In this document: piece after piece, positions 45,011-57,499 of the stretch
How the letters are laid out: the number at the start of each line of letters is the position of its first letter
How positions within the stretch are numbered: position 1 is the stretch's first letter
Source of the DNA: Cepaea nemoralis
Lineage: Eukaryota > Mollusca > Gastropoda > Stylommatophora > Helicidae
Assembly (NCBI GenBank): GCA_014155875.1
Contig: JACEFZ010026854.1
Location: forward strand, 367,001-431,000
Reading direction: 5' to 3'
Length of the DNA stretch: 64,000 nt
The notes under the pieces: generated by a model
Database searches by the model: none
Seen by the model: the letters and a program-made list of their open reading frames with translations, nothing else
Told to the model about the DNA's origin: nothing
Made by a program: the position numbers and the translations under genes

Positions 45011-48000
45011 CAATAAAGGTTGAATAATGACAGATAAAGTACAGATTGGTCAAATGCTGTATGACCACCAGTGACGCTGCAAACCGACAATATGCTATAC
45101 ATTCAATTACATGACATAATTTAGGCTTCATTCCACAAAGTTCCAGGATAATGAGGTGAGAACGTAGGCTGGCATAACTGTGGTATACAAAAACGTCTCT
45201 ACTAACATCCTTCTAGTGACGCTTTAAAATACCAATCCCTAACAATTACTGTTTAAGTATCTTATTTAATGTAGGAGAAGAAAAGAGTAGGGCAGTCAAA
45301 ATTTATTTGGCATTAGTTAAAGTTAGGCTGGCGATAGAGCAAAATATCTGGCCAACCGTCATCGATCTTTTAAGACAAAGGTAAAAGTAAGCCATTTTGG
45401 TTCAGGTGAACAAAGAAGACAGACGTAAAGCCTTTCCCTTCGGGGATAGGCGATTGTAGCCCTAAAAATATGTCATTCTGTACAGCAATTGGTATGTTAA
45501 ATCTACATTATTAATACGTATTTATGTATTTTTATAAGGTACATATACCATTGTGTTTAAGTAAGAATTAGTTAGAATGATAAATCAACAATTCTTGTAA
45601 ACCAGCGTCTGAATGATTTTACTACTAAGGGCCATGTTGTGCCACGCTGTAATTTTTCCTATGCTTTTACAATTTCAAATCCCTATGTTAAAACCTCCTA
45701 TATGCATTGCGAAACTCTATCTCACTAATAATGCTTATAAACTGTAAAGATCCTATGTAGTGTAGATTCACTGTTAAGGACATTACAAGAAACCTTTTAT
45801 CCATGCGGAGACATACAAATGATTACGCATATTCTAGACTCTTAGTCAGCGGATAAAATGCTTTGCCACATTCTAATCTGTAACTCGAACTATCGTGTCA
45901 AATTTTGGTACAAACGTCTTGTTAACATATTAGTAACCACCCCAGAAGGGTGATAGACCTGTAATATTTTCAATTAAAAATTATGCTAGGACAATGCCAT
46001 GTTTGAGAATATAAATTCAAGAACAAAGACAGAAGACGCATGATATCCATTGGAATGTTCTGGTAGGAAATGCCTGCAATCCGCATCACTTCACTCTGGT
46101 AGTGGCAGAAGCGAATATTGATGTTCCTAACATGCTTGCAATATTCAGATGACTAGACCATGCGGCATAAGTTATTTCTGATAAATAACTCTTCTAATAC
46201 TAGCAACAATTGGACCTGAAATAATATTATATGGTCCGAACACTTATCAGACTGCATAAATCATTTCTGATAGATAAATTCTCTTAAAAATAACAGAAAC
46301 TTGTAAATTATATCACTGCGTTCACTAACTCCATGCTGCGCAAGCGGTGGGGGAAAAAGAATAATCTAGTTTATGGATTAACACATAAAGTAATCCAAAA
46401 CCATTGGCTCCTGCATTAAATTTTATGATTAATATTATTAGTATGATTATCATGTACTTAATATTAGATAAAGGTACATGTTTGTTTTTCTCTGTTATGA
46501 GAATTATATTCTGTCCTGATTGTTATTCTTTACTGTGGGAATATACATTTTAATGTGACCCCTGGGGACATGATGATGTTGATGTAAGAATCATTGTGCA
46601 CGTCACTACATAAGAAGACAATGTTGAATAGCCTTGGCCTAATGCTGATTATAGCGACGGAAGGAAGACGCGGCATTAGAAACAACAGAGATTATGTATA
46701 CGTTATTCTCTTTAAGTAGAGAGAGGCAATATCAACATGTTTGGATGGACAGAATGGCTTCGCTCATCAAATAATTCCCATTAACAATCGCAGAAAACAT
46801 AGAGTGAAAAGATAACTCACTCACTATCAGAGCTAGGAAAGCTCAATACCAAGCGACGAGAGACGATGGAACGTATAAACCCACTTCTTTCTCCTTCTTC
46901 CTATGTAGTTGTAATTGTATTGTAAACATTTTACCATAACACAGTAGGTTAATGCTCGTGTTGTAATCTTTGTCATCCATTTCTATAGACAGTAGCGAGT
47001 GGTGCTTTTGGATTTTGTTAGACTATATCACTAAAACTGGATCCTGGGTCAACAGCCAGAAAGTGATAAATGGCAACCTGTCCTAACCATAGTCTGGATC
47101 TAGAAAAACATAAACGTTGACTGCTGCGCTTATCTGCTGCCTAGCCAGCGAAAGACCTGTTGAAGAGACACACTCAGCGATTGATAGTCCTACTTCTGTC
47201 AGGATATCCAGGATGGATCTCTGTATTTAATTGTCTATCAAGATAAAAAGATATTCAAAATACACCGACAACAGAGTATCGTCTACTTTTACGTCTGGGA
47301 GATACCGCCTGGTACGCCATCAATCCGCGATGTCAACGAAACCATGGGACATTCCCAGTTTCCTGTTCAGGATTGAATAATCCTTCAATCAGTCATACAG
47401 CGGCAGACTCAACACCAAGTTCTAGATACTAACACTAACTCAAACAAATGGGAAGAGACACTGAAACAACAAAAGCCAGAACAACCAAGGTACCAACTTA
47501 ACTACCAACTGAAAAACAACTTAGAAACCAGATTGCCTCAAGGTTCACATCTACAATACTTTGGAAGCAGCCAGATCCACTCGAAATCTCTAAACCGAAA
47601 CACCATCTGACGACCATACGAAAGAAGCTAGCGGAGTAAATGCCTCTACGCATGCAACAACACGAATCATCTGATTGTTGTGCGACTCCCAGTTTATGTG
47701 TTGGAAGTAATATTCTTCAGTTCCATGCCTTCAGCAGATCAATCCTGGAAATATTTCCAGATGAAACAAATGAATGACTAGCAGCATTGTATGTCTACAC
47801 TGAAATGAAAATACTGAATCAGAACTCTTTGCTGGTCCCATGTCAGCCTAAATGCCATCAACTGTGGAATAGGTTATAGACTGGTGACTAGGTGGGTGAA
47901 AAATCTGTGGGAACATAATTGGGATTCGGATATTAGAAGCCGAGAAGCTGAAAGGTCGGCATCCTTTTCATCGGATATGGTGATATAGGGAAGACCCTTG

Positions 48001-49200
48001 GTCCAAGACTCAAGATGCATCTCCTGAAGGTATGACCAACCCAGGCCTCAATTTCCCACTGGCACCGAGCCACTGGCAACAGAAGATTCGTGAATTCAGC
48101 CCCATGGAGGGGATATATGGTAAATTTATTTCCTAATATGGATGATAAATATTCACCAGCCAACTTCAGTGGACATAATGTAAGTAGAACATAACTGTGA
48201 GTAAATTTATTTCTGTTCCTGATAAATATGGACATTATCTGCTTCGCACTTCAGAAAAATAAACGACAGCAACATCAAATGAAAAAGACTGTAATTAAAT
48301 AATTAGTTTAATTATTATTACTAGCAAAGCTTCTATATGTGTTTTTTTCTCTCCATACCATGGATGTGGAAGGTCAGTAGCTTTTCTTAGTGAATGGTAG
48401 AACTAATAGGTGGTTGTTGTTTTGTTGAGTACTCTGACACCATTTCATTATCTTTTAAATATGAGAATTGTAACTGGTGTCAGAAACAAATGTTTCATAT
48501 GTCTGGTTTTTATGAATTCATACCATGGTTTCTTTTTGTGTAAAAACCAATGGATGGTTCAATGGTGCTATAACCAATTATTGGTTGTTTGGAGTGAGTA
48601 CATGAATATGATTATACTGATTTTGGGACAATGGGGTTGTCATATGGGATTGTACACCTATGTCATATTTCATGTGATTTTATACCTATGTCATATGCCA
48701 TGTCATGCAAAGCCCAGAACTGAATATGGCCATTATATGTTTGTATGTTACCTCTGACTTGAGTTTATTCTTGAACAGTATGTCGAAATATTGATGTCTC
48801 CATTAATTTTGTTGATGTCTGTTCAACAGTGGTTGTTTCTATGTTGTAAACAATCACTATCCTCTAACACTATAGGAAATTTATAAGGTGATAAGTGGGA
48901 ATGGAGAATTACTTGTAAATACAGTTATTAACAGAGTGAAATATTTTCCTTCTTGTGTTTATGGTAGAATTCCATGATCACATTGCATTCTAGCAGTGAC
49001 CAGAGAATCAAACTTAAATCCCCTAGACACTTTAAACAAAATATTCTCTGATATTAAAATCCACATCCCACAATTACAAATGTGGCTTATCGAAAGATTT
49101 AGTCAATACTGGTATAGAATATATTTTTCAGATAGGATGAATTCTTGTTCCACATATTTTCAAATTAGAAGTTAGAATTGTTTGTGGAAAAAAAAATTAA
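45011..49200. other. Featureless AT-rich stretch
   Basis: About 4.2 kb without recognisable coding, repeat or RNA features. Open frames at 47933-48235 and 48410-48757 have no motif; the second is partly low-complexity (repeated tatgtcatat). Confidence 0.5.
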
Positions 49201-50307
49201 AAAACTTTTTTAACTAAAGCAGGGGTGAGTGCCATGGTCCATTTGATACCGGTCATGAACCTGGCATGATGTGTGATAAACGCGGTCAACAGAAGAAGAC
49301 CGTGCGCAGTGACATATCATGACATTGGTCACAAAAGTGTAAAAAGCAGTCTGGACGTTTTGTGCAAGGACAAAACGTCACGTTACAATCAATTGAACGA
49401 GGGCTATGGTCAGAGTCGGACCTAGTTCTGAGTTAACAGAGCATGGCTAACATCACGCCGCTATTTTAGAATAGAATGTTTAGGCACTGTCGTATATATT
49501 TGTGATTTTTAAGTGGAATAAATGATGGTGTTATCGACATGTCATGTGTATAGCATTAGAAAATATAATGTGGATAAACCCAAGCCAGTGTCGTGTTGTG
49601 CAAGTTCGGTCTCAGTAGTTAATGATTATAGACTGTATAATACGGAAAGGCTCAATGGCCATCAGAAGTAGAAGTAGAGATGTCTGCAAGATCCAGATCA
49701 CGCATCTCTAGAAATATCAACGAAGCGCTACTGAAATATTACAGTAGTGGCGGGTCAAGGTGATGTTGTCGTCCAGAGCGGGTGAAGTTATCTTATCGCA
49801 CTGGGCCCACATCGGGGTATTCCAACGGTCATAACTAACGTGCAACATTAAATAACGTCAGGGGAAGCCGCCCCAACCCTCAGGCGCTCCCTGGCAACCG
49901 GCACCCATACTATTTCGTAAACAACCAAGTTAACCGGTCTGCTGCCAAATCTCCCACATTTGTGTTTTGAACGCGGGTATGCGGGATTGTGAACTGCGTC
50001 TGAAAACCTTCGTCACGGTGCCGGCTGATGATGTGAGGACACAAATGAAATATAACAATATCCATTGTTAACTATACAGTTAAGCATGCAATCAAACGTA
50101 AGGAAATGCAGATGTCCCATCCCGCTACTCAGCTGGAGAACCATGCATAACAAGTCAAGTTGGTGACATAGTCATTACTGTAACATCAATTCCTCCAGAA
50201 CTTGGCTTATTGAAGTTGTTGAACTAGAATCGATAGTAATAGCCAAAGCACCTCTTGTTAAACACGGAATTCCCAAAAGTTTCAATGTGGCTTTAATAAA
50301 GCTACAC
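49201..50307. other. Unassigned sequence
   Basis: Nothing recognised on either strand. Confidence 0.4.
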
Positions 50308-50318
50308 GAGGGAGCTAT

Positions 50319-51376
50319 TAGACTTATAATTAGACTTATTACATTAGACTTACATTAGACTTATTACATTAGACATTACATTAGACTTATAAAAACATAT
50401 ATTGGAAACAACAAGCTGCAATAAGGATTGATAATGAAGTGGGACAGTATCAGCCAATTAAGAGAGGTGTTAGGCAGGGATGTGTGATGTCTCCAGATCT
50501 TTTTTCCCTATACAGTGAAAATATTTTCAGAAATGTAGAGGATATAAATGGAATCAGCATTGGAGGATGAAACATCAATAACATTAGATATGCAGATGAT
50601 ACAGTATTAATTGTAGACAATGCGCAGGACCTGCAACAAGTAGTAGATGCGGTTGTTGTACACAGTGAGCAACTGGGGTTAGAATTAAATTGTAAAAAGA
50701 CTCAGATTATGGTCGTCACTAGGAAGGAAGAAGTGCCACAATGTAATATACAAGTAAATGGAAATATTCTTCAACAAGTGAATCGGTACAATTATCTTGG
50801 AACAGTCATAACATCTGATGGGAGATGCCTTGAAGAGATTAGAACAAGAATCGCCATGGCGAAAGTAGCCTTTAGCAAGATGAAAAACATTCTGACCAAT
50901 AAAAAGATGTCAATTGAAACGAGAAAAAGAGTGTTGAGGGGATACATAGAGCCTGTTCTTTTCTATGGATGTGAAACTTGGACAATGTGCAGTTAAGCTG
51001 AAAAGTATCTGATGGCTGCAGAAATGTGGTTTCTGAGGAAAATGCAAAGAATACCATGGACAGACAGAAAAACCAATGACCAAGTACTACAGGAGACAAA
51101 TGAACATCGTAAACTGATTAGAGAAATTAGACGTAGACAGTCAACATTTTTGGGACATGTTATGAGAAGAAATGGATTGGAGAACTTAATGACAACTGGC
51201 AAGATCGAAGGGAACAGACCAAGAGGAAGACCGAGAGGAAAATACCTGGATGGCTTGGCCACATGGCATGGACGAGACAGGAACACTGAGCTGATCCACG
51301 ACACTGGTGACCGAGTGAAATGGCGAGTCATGACCGCCCACGCTTTCCGGCATGGCACATGATTGATTGATTGATT
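50319..51376 (+). mobile_element. LINE-1 copy c, 5'-truncated, 11-bp target duplication
   Basis: The flanks GAGGGAGCTAT at 50308-50318 and 51377-51387 bound the insertion. The first about 75 bases are iterated attagacttat units; the coding text then starts with NIYWKQQAAIRID near 50390. Reverse transcriptase blocks KRGVRQGCVMSPDLFSLYSE, NIRYADDTVL (YADD near 50591), YLGTVITSDGR, GYIEPVLFYGCETWTM, MWFLRKMQRIPWTDRK and GHVMRRNGLENLMTTGKIEG follow, ending with a gattgattga tail. Stops near 50568 and 50994 break the frame. This is the best reference for LINE-1 here. Confidence 0.92.
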
Positions 51377-51387
51377 GAGGGAGCTAT

Positions 51388-52303
51388 GCACATGAACAAA
51401 ATGTCAAAAGTGATCAGAATAACCATAAAAAAGGATATACCAACTCAAACCAAGAATACGATGCAATAGTCTGATTATCATCATCGGTGGGATTTAATTG
51501 CTTTGTTTAATTGGACACGATACAGCTAGTGATGTCAGAGACACTAAAGACATGAATGATCTGTACACTGTGTGTTTGTCACCAAGACCAGGACGGCGTG
51601 ATGTCATCATGTTCTTCTGGATTGGCATGAAGGAATACGTTGATATTCTGCAATGTCGTATAGTAGGGGTGATCATGCAACGCATCGCACTTTACTCTGT
51701 CTGGTCCATCATAAAATAAACTTGCACCAACCCATTTAAAATTAATGTTGGAACTGACGTGCTAGAGAAGGTGCAATAAATTGTGAGAATCTACTCGTCA
51801 CAACTGATGCTGTAAGAAACTTTACAGTTGCCGTTCCTACAAGGAATCAGAAAGCATCATTATCTGCTAAGGAGCTGACTGATAAAAGATTACGATGTAA
51901 TAATAGTGTGCCATAGAGGTTGCACATTTTAGGGCCACTAGCATAGCAGAGTTGTGAAAGGTTTGTTGAATTCAAAAGAGCTAAAACAAATGTCTAATAA
52001 AATCCAAGTTTTAAATGATGGTGTGAGTGGTCCAACAGAACACGTGCACAACCTCCTGAATCCACTCCGAGAGAGTGAGGAATATAGATGGTCTCAGGGA
52101 CTATTTATCTAGAACTCTACGCCTGACTCGGCAACAGGGTATCTCCGTACTGTCTGCCGCTAGGGAGGGAGGCTGAGTTGCACGTTTGTTTCATGCTCAA
52201 CAATACCGCACAAGAAATGATACACCAGTGAACCAGTGAATTGAGGAACATTTTTGTCACGTCGGCGCATTAGAGTAGATTACAACTATGCACGATAGCA
52301 ACT
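51388..52303. other. Unassigned sequence
   Basis: Two short frames near 51494-51719 on opposite strands have no motif. Confidence 0.35.
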
Positions 52304-52316
52304 GTTTTGAAGGATA

Positions 52317-52560
52317 ATAAAATGTTTGCGTATCCTTTACATGACATCGCTGTCAACATCAACATCTTTCAGCTGATTGTTGATTTCTCGGCAAGATTAC
52401 GCTCAGTAGATTGCCATTGCTTTCTGAGCGGCCGGCTCACATACCCCGTAAGTTACCAAAGCGAGTCGAACCACTGCTGATTTTCACCGACGTCACGTTA
52501 CTTACGAGAGTATACGAGATTACGGAGAAAAGTCGCTAACTTCTGGGCCAGGAAGCCGGC
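52317..52560 (-). mobile_element. SINE-A copy with 13-bp target duplication
   Basis: Complete copy bounded by GTTTTGAAGGATA at 52304-52316 and 52561-52573. The head (right end) reads ggcttcctggcccagaag on the minus strand, with a B-box-like gtggttcgactcg. The tail end (left) is aaaatgtttgcgtatcc in plus orientation. Confidence 0.92.
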
Positions 52561-52573
52561 GTTTTGAAGGATA

Positions 52574-53401
52574 CAAGTGATAAATTGTCGTATTCAACTC
52601 CACTACATGTAATAGTGTTCATTAGTCAGAAAACGAATTCTTTATAATAGGAAATATAAGACCCGGGCCAAGTGGTCTATATATGTTTGTCTGAGCAACC
52701 AATGTGTGGCAGCCTACATGTTACAATGGATGCAGGAGAAGATGGACCGACTTTTAGGGTAACAGATCATGAACTATGGCCATGCAAATGTCGTTTCCGC
52801 ACACAAAGAATCGGTTATAATACCGGCTTTTCAATGCACCCAACTGCTGCAGCGACTACACAGGGGTCATGGGAAATTTAATTAGAACTTGTGTATTACA
52901 TTAAACCATTCCTACCATAAAAAACTATGTTTTTGTTTTTGATGCCAACGGAGTCAACGTGTTCACCCCTCGTTGAAGTACAAACTTGTGATTCCTAACA
53001 TGTGAATAATGAAGACATAAACAATATTTTGCCCAGTTCATCTCGGCAGGTGCAGATTACAGACAATAATGTTTAATATATAATAAAGTTGTATGCAGTA
53101 TGCACCTGAGAAGATACAGCGATTTATGCTAGGTAATCAGTTGTACAATATATTGGTTGTGTCTTCATCATTCACATTCACAACGGGGAAACATTGGTTT
53201 GATATTCTTTAAATAGCAAAGTCTAGGCTGCGGCAGAAACATTAGGTCTGGGACAGAAGGGTGTTGTGGGAACAACCCTAATGCGTCAACTCATGACAAA
53301 CAGGAGATGCACGAGAAGGTTAACTGATCTCGCAGACTGCAGTCTTGGCTGGCTCCATGACCACAGTCTCAACGTGATGATTTCTTAAGCAGTTACACAG
53401 G
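52574..53401. other. Unassigned sequence
   Basis: A 69-codon frame at 52672-52881 has no motif. Confidence 0.35.
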
Positions 53402-53900
53402 CAGACATGCATAGTACATGCACACACACAAGCACGCTACAGATGAGCAGGCATACAAGCACACACACGCAAGCACCAATACATAGACGCGGTTACGCCT
53501 ATACATATACACGCAGAGAGACATCCACAACTATAAATCCTTACAGAGACCCCAATAACCCGCTAACACCCATTAAACCCACCCACATACACCCACGCAT
53601 AGACACCTACCCACATAAACTAATACATAATCTCACAGGCACCCTTGCACAAACCCACAGAGGACCCATACTCATACCCACAGACACCCATACACAAACC
53701 CACAGTCCCACACATACACACACCAACAGACACATTGACAGACGCATGTTCATAAATTTATGTACACGCAAATACACACTCACGCTCCGATTCGCACACT
53801 CAACAACAGATTTACACACAGTATGCACATACATATATAATACATACATGCATTTATACATGCACATCTACATACACACATACATTTATATATACATAAC
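53402..53900. repeat. Low-complexity CA/CCCACA-rich region
   Basis: Degenerate ACAC, CCCACA and ACATAC units over about 500 bp. The 201-codon threonine/histidine-rich frame is compositional. Confidence 0.85.
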
Positions 53901-53961
53901 CGACCTAATCAGACACCGTGACACACTCACACACAAACAGTCTGACGTCAAGTGTACGTTC

Positions 53962-54031
53962 TCAACAACGGACACGTACATGGAAGTCGACGGACACGTA
54001 AATGCAAGATAACGGAAACGTACAATCAAGA
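53962..54031. repeat. 22-bp minisatellite, outlying units
   Basis: Three or so units of the acggacacgtacatggaag type. Confidence 0.8.
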
Positions 54032-54206
54032 CATCTGCCATACAGCAGAGGGAATAAATTCCACGTTTACTTCGTTCCAAGTTGTGTCGAGAATTTGTTT
54101 CTAAAGTTATCATTATTGCCAAGTGTTTAATGAGCCACCGGTTCTGTATCGTAAGTCCAGTGAAGTGAGATTTTCCCATGGCATGGCTTTAAATTAGGAG
54201 GACTTA

Positions 54207-54652
54207 CAATATGGCAACAACGGACAAGTACATGCAAGACAACGGACACGTACATGCAAGATAACGGACAAGTACATGCAAGACAACAGACAAGTACATG
54301 GGAGATAATGGACACGTACATGTAGGACAAAGGACACATACATGGAAGACAACGGACACGTACATGTAGGTCAACTGACACGTACATGGAAGCCAACGGA
54401 CACGTACATGTAGGTCAACTGACACGTAAATGGAAGACGACGGACAGGTACATGGAAGACATCGGACAAGCACACGGAATACAACGGACAAGTACATGAG
54501 AGATAACGGATACCTACATAAAAGACAACCGACACGTACACGGGAGATAACTGACGTATTTATAGAAGACAACGGAAAAGTACATGGGAAAATACGAACA
54601 CGTACATGCAAGACAACGGAGACGCACATGCAAGACAACGGACACGTGTGTT
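54207..54652. repeat. 22-bp minisatellite array, about 20 units
   Basis: Units of the type caacggacacgtacatgcaa, 22 bp long with substitutions, run without interruption. Because 22 is not a multiple of three and the unit lacks minus-strand stops, the minus strand stays open for 152 codons with a 22-residue periodicity. Confidence 0.93.
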
Positions 54653-54689
54653 GCTTGTCCATCTAGAATGATGATGATCATTCACTTCA

Positions 54690-55189
54690 TCCTGTGGGGT
54701 TGAAAGTATGGAGCCGTGAGTTCTAAGATGGCTGGTAAAGACTATTTTGGCTCGACATGTTCGTTGACAATGTGGGTAACGAATGCTTGACGTTCCAGGA
54801 TGAGGATCTTCTGCAGTGGTTTTTCTGTTCAGCCTTTTTTCACAGCTCTTGCAGTTCTGTTTGCTTCACAAGTGACTGCACACTTGCGTAATGATGTACG
54901 CCATGAATTTAGGTCTTTGGAAGCAGTCTCCCAAGTGTCGTGATGAAATCCAAAAGCTTTTAGTGAAATATGCAGAGTGTCTTTGAAGCGTTTCCTCTGG
55001 CCGCCTTAGGAGCGTTTACCACAACGCAACTAAATGTAAAACAAAAATCGTTTAGGGAGCCTGTGATCTGGCATGCGAGTCAAGTTACCAGCCCAGTGAA
55101 TCTGATTCTTCATTAGTTGAGTGTGGATACTTGACATGGATGCTCTTTCTAGGACTTCAGTGTCTGGGATCTTGTCTTGTCATTTAACG
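54690..55189 (-). pseudogene. LINE ORF2 C-terminal relic inside the minisatellite
   Basis: The minus strand from about 55180 reads, with frame changes, DKIPDTEVL-type, SSIHTQLMKNQIHWAGNLVR, MPDHRLPKR, GQRKRFKDTLHISLKAFGF and WETASKDLNSWRTSL, then CEANRTARA. This is the common LINE tail following the reverse transcriptase (RWAGHVVRM-D-RLPK, then RYKD-LK-SLK). Minisatellite units occur on both sides (to 54652 and from 55190), so the LINE inserted into the array or the array grew around it. Confidence 0.8.
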
Positions 55190-55236
55190 TACTTGGAAGA
55201 CAACAGACACGTACATGGAAGACAAAAGGCACGTAC
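55190..55236. repeat. 22-bp minisatellite, right remnant
   Basis: Two units, cttggaagacaacagacacg and a variant. Confidence 0.8.
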
Positions 55237-55414
55237 GACGATGTGAACTCAAACACGTTTCTCTGAATGGATGTCAGGTTTGTGTGATGACACATCACGT
55301 GGCCCAATAGGACGCTTTTTATGGATTCTAGTTGCTTTAAGTCGTGGGAATAAACGTACACAAGTCCGCATTGTTATCAGACATATTCGACTGGGTGAAA
55401 AAACGGGTTTAAGG

Positions 55415-55530
55415 TGTTCATAATTACGAATTGCTTTACGCCGTCTTAGCCAATCCAGCATCATTTCTAAAGTTCTGCCTCTGCCGCTTTTCTCATCACA
55501 TGACTTTAACGGTCCTCCTGCCCATTCCAC
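55415..55530 (-). mobile_element. LINE-2-like fragment
   Basis: The minus strand reads GRGRTLEMMLDWLRRRKAI, close to GRGRPREVMLDGLRRWHGG of LINE-2. It continues to about 55270 without clear similarity. Confidence 0.5.
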
Positions 55531-55532
55531 TT

Positions 55533-55645
55533 TTCACATTGGACAGTGGGGAGCATTTTGTGTGATATTCACTGGCACAGGAACGGAGCATAATGGGGAC
55601 GACCCGTTGCCGTGAAGTTGGAACCTCGACTAACTAACTAACTCA
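55533..55645 (+). mobile_element. Repeat family D, 3' end fragment
   Basis: Inverse of the copy at 44345-44460, including ggacagtggggagcattttg and the terminal gactaactaactaact. Confidence 0.85.
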
Positions 55646-55664
55646 TTACATGACCACACAATGC

Positions 55665-55768
<104 letters not shown>

Positions 55769-55784
55769 ATAGTAATAATCACAT

Positions 55785-55972
55785 TGAGCCGGGAGTGCAG
55801 GGAGCGGCCATCAGGGGCCACGGAAACGGAAATCCAGCAACTAATTCAGGATAATGCTCGCCCGGGTGATGTGATTATATACACAGATGGTTCGGTGTTG
55901 AGAGGCAGGAGAAGTGCCTGGGGGTTCTTAGCAAAATCAATCAATAATCAATCAATCAATCAATCAATCAAT
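55785..55972 (+). pseudogene. LINE RNase H fragment with (AATC)n tail
   Basis: The frame reads IQQLIQDNARPGDVIIYTDG, then SVLRGRRSAWGFLA. IYTDGS with the following R-AWGF is the start of the RNase H domain found in Jockey/I-type LINEs. The remaining domain is missing. The fragment runs into an aatcaatc repeat (55935-55972). Confidence 0.7.
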
Positions 55973-55984
55973 GTCTAATAGTTG

Positions 55985-56325
55985 TATATAATGTTCCAGT
56001 TTCATTAGCCTATTCCAGGCAATCGTTGTTAGTTATTCAGACAGTTCAAGGTATTTGCAGCATTCGCCTCATGAACAACAACGTCATTGCTTTTAATCTT
56101 TTCTCGATTTGTTTATTAACCTTCCGTGATTCGCTGTCTTACAGCAAAACAGGTGCTATATAACATTTCAGCAATCTCTTACATTTAGTAACAGTCACTT
56201 ATTGCGTATAATACTTTTATTTTTTCTCGAATGCAGCTTCTGCTTGACACATTATGCTCTTAATCTCTGTCGTTTATCTTCCATGTAATGTTATAATAGT
56301 ATTTTTGTCTTTCTATTCTGTATGG
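55985..56325 (-). mobile_element. LINE-2 copy, inverted segment
   Basis: In minus orientation it matches about 61858-62190 of the LINE-2 copy (ttgtatataatgttccagtt, ttcatt-agcct, cagcaaaac-ggt). It abuts a plus-strand LINE-2 segment and overlaps it in LINE-2 content by roughly 170 bp. Confidence 0.75.
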
Positions 56326-56397
56326 CAGCGTATCTTGGAATGTAAATGAACAAATTAGGAAGAACTTAGAAGCAACAGAGATGTGGTTTTTAAGACG
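56326..56397 (+). mobile_element. LINE-2 copy, forward segment, part 1
   Basis: ctgtatggcagcgtatcttg then the region encoding WNVNEQIRKNLEATEMWFLRR. Interrupted by SINE-B at about 56398. Confidence 0.8.
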
Positions 56398-56632
56398 AAT
56401 AGCGGCTGGCCGAGTGGATAGAACGCCGGACTCTCATTCGGGAGACCCGGGTTCGATCCCCGGTAAGGTGCGGGATTTTTTTCTGTCGGGGGCAAAAAGA
56501 AAATCCTAACCTGCACAGTTCGCGGCGACTGCACTAGCCAGGCGGCCCTTATTCCTCAGGCTCAAAGACCCCTCTGCCATACACCGCAAGGTACCATATT
56601 GGCAGTAAATGACAGTGACAGTTGCGAATTCC
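56398..56632 (+). mobile_element. SINE-B copy inserted in LINE-2
   Basis: The head is strongly tRNA-like: ggctggccgagtggatagaa (A box), then ggttcgatccccgg (B box) near 56451. The body matches 40735-40985. The LINE-2 reading (agacgaat | gttgcgaattcc) resumes directly after it. No clear target duplication. Confidence 0.88.
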
Positions 56633-56945
56633 TTGGACTGCCACAGTAAATAACAACGAGTGCCTGAAAGAGGCTAAAGAAACTAGAACACCATATACAA
56701 CAATAAGAAAGAGGCAAACAGCTTTCTTTGGTCATGTGATGAGATGAGAGGCATTGGAGAACATCGTGACAACTGGAAAGATCGAGGGGAAGAGAGGCAG
56801 AGGCAGACCAAGAGAAATGATGCTGGACGGATTGAGACGGTGGCATGGAGGAATATCATCAGCAGAGTTGATCCAGAACACCAAAGACCGAGATCTGTGG
56901 CGAGCCATGAACGCCTACGCCAGCCGGCACGGCACTTGATGATGA
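56633..56945 (+). mobile_element. LINE-2 copy, forward segment, part 2
   Basis: It encodes the end of ORF2 in two frames: KRQTAFFGHVM, then ENIVTTGKIEGKRGRGRPRE, MMLDGLRRWHGG and AMNAYASRHGT. It ends with the gatgatgatgat tail. Confidence 0.88.
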
Positions 56946-56954
56946 TGATGATTG

Positions 56955-57086
56955 TTATCTCGTCGGCTCCGTGGCGAATGGTTTGCGGACGCAGTTTGTA
57001 ATCCCACATACCCGCGTTCGACACACAGCTGCGGGCGTTTGTCAGTAGACCACCTAGCGTTGGTTTTTTACGAAATGGTATAACCA
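56955..57086 (+). mobile_element. SINE-A copy, head part
   Basis: ggctccgtggcgaatggttt and a B-box-like gcgttcgacac. Interrupted by a LINE-1 fragment; the body resumes at 57358. Confidence 0.75.
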
Positions 57087-57357
57087 ACTACTACAAGAAA
57101 CAAATGAAAATCGTAAATTGATTAGAGTAATTAGACGTAGACAGTCAAAAATATTTGGACATGTTATGAGAAGAAATAAACTGGGGAACTTGGTGACAAC
57201 TGGCAAGATCGAGGGGAAGAGAACAAGGAGAAGACAGAGAATGAAATACCTGGATGGCTTGACCACTGAGCTGATCCACGACTCTAGTGATCGAGTGAAA
57301 TAACGAATCATGACCACTCACGCTTAACGGCATGACACATGATGGATGGATGGATGG
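57087..57357 (+). mobile_element. LINE-1 copy d, 3' fragment inside SINE-A
   Basis: It encodes LLQETNENRKLIRVIRRRQS, then a GNLVTTGKIEGKR stretch, and ends with an atggatggatgg tail. Confidence 0.85.
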
Positions 57358-57480
57358 GTGGGTGCCGGTCGTTCAGAAAACAATGGCAAACTACTGAACA
57401 TAAACTTGCCAAAAGATCACACAACAACAACAAAAATGCTGGTGTTGACTGCGACGGCCTGTAAAGGATATGCAAATAAC
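57358..57480 (+). mobile_element. SINE-A copy, body part
   Basis: gtgccggtcgttcagaaaac, then atgctggtgttgactgcgac and gtaaaggatatgcaaataa. Confidence 0.85.
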
Positions 57481-57499
57481 TATCACTATTATTATCTCA

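Noticed and set aside
47933..48757. Two frames of 100 and 115 codons as candidate host genes
   Set aside because: No motif, no splice or codon-bias support by eye, and partly low-complexity sequence.
53407..54012. 201-codon histidine/threonine-rich frame
   Set aside because: Compositional product of the CA-rich tract; no signal peptide or domain.
54207..54662. Cysteine-rich tandem-repeat protein
   Set aside because: Best explained by the 22-bp minisatellite; kept only as a low-interest finding.
56398..56470. Possible genuine tRNA gene
   Set aside because: A and B boxes are good, but the acceptor stem does not close and the same head plus body recurs at 40735-40985, so it is a SINE.
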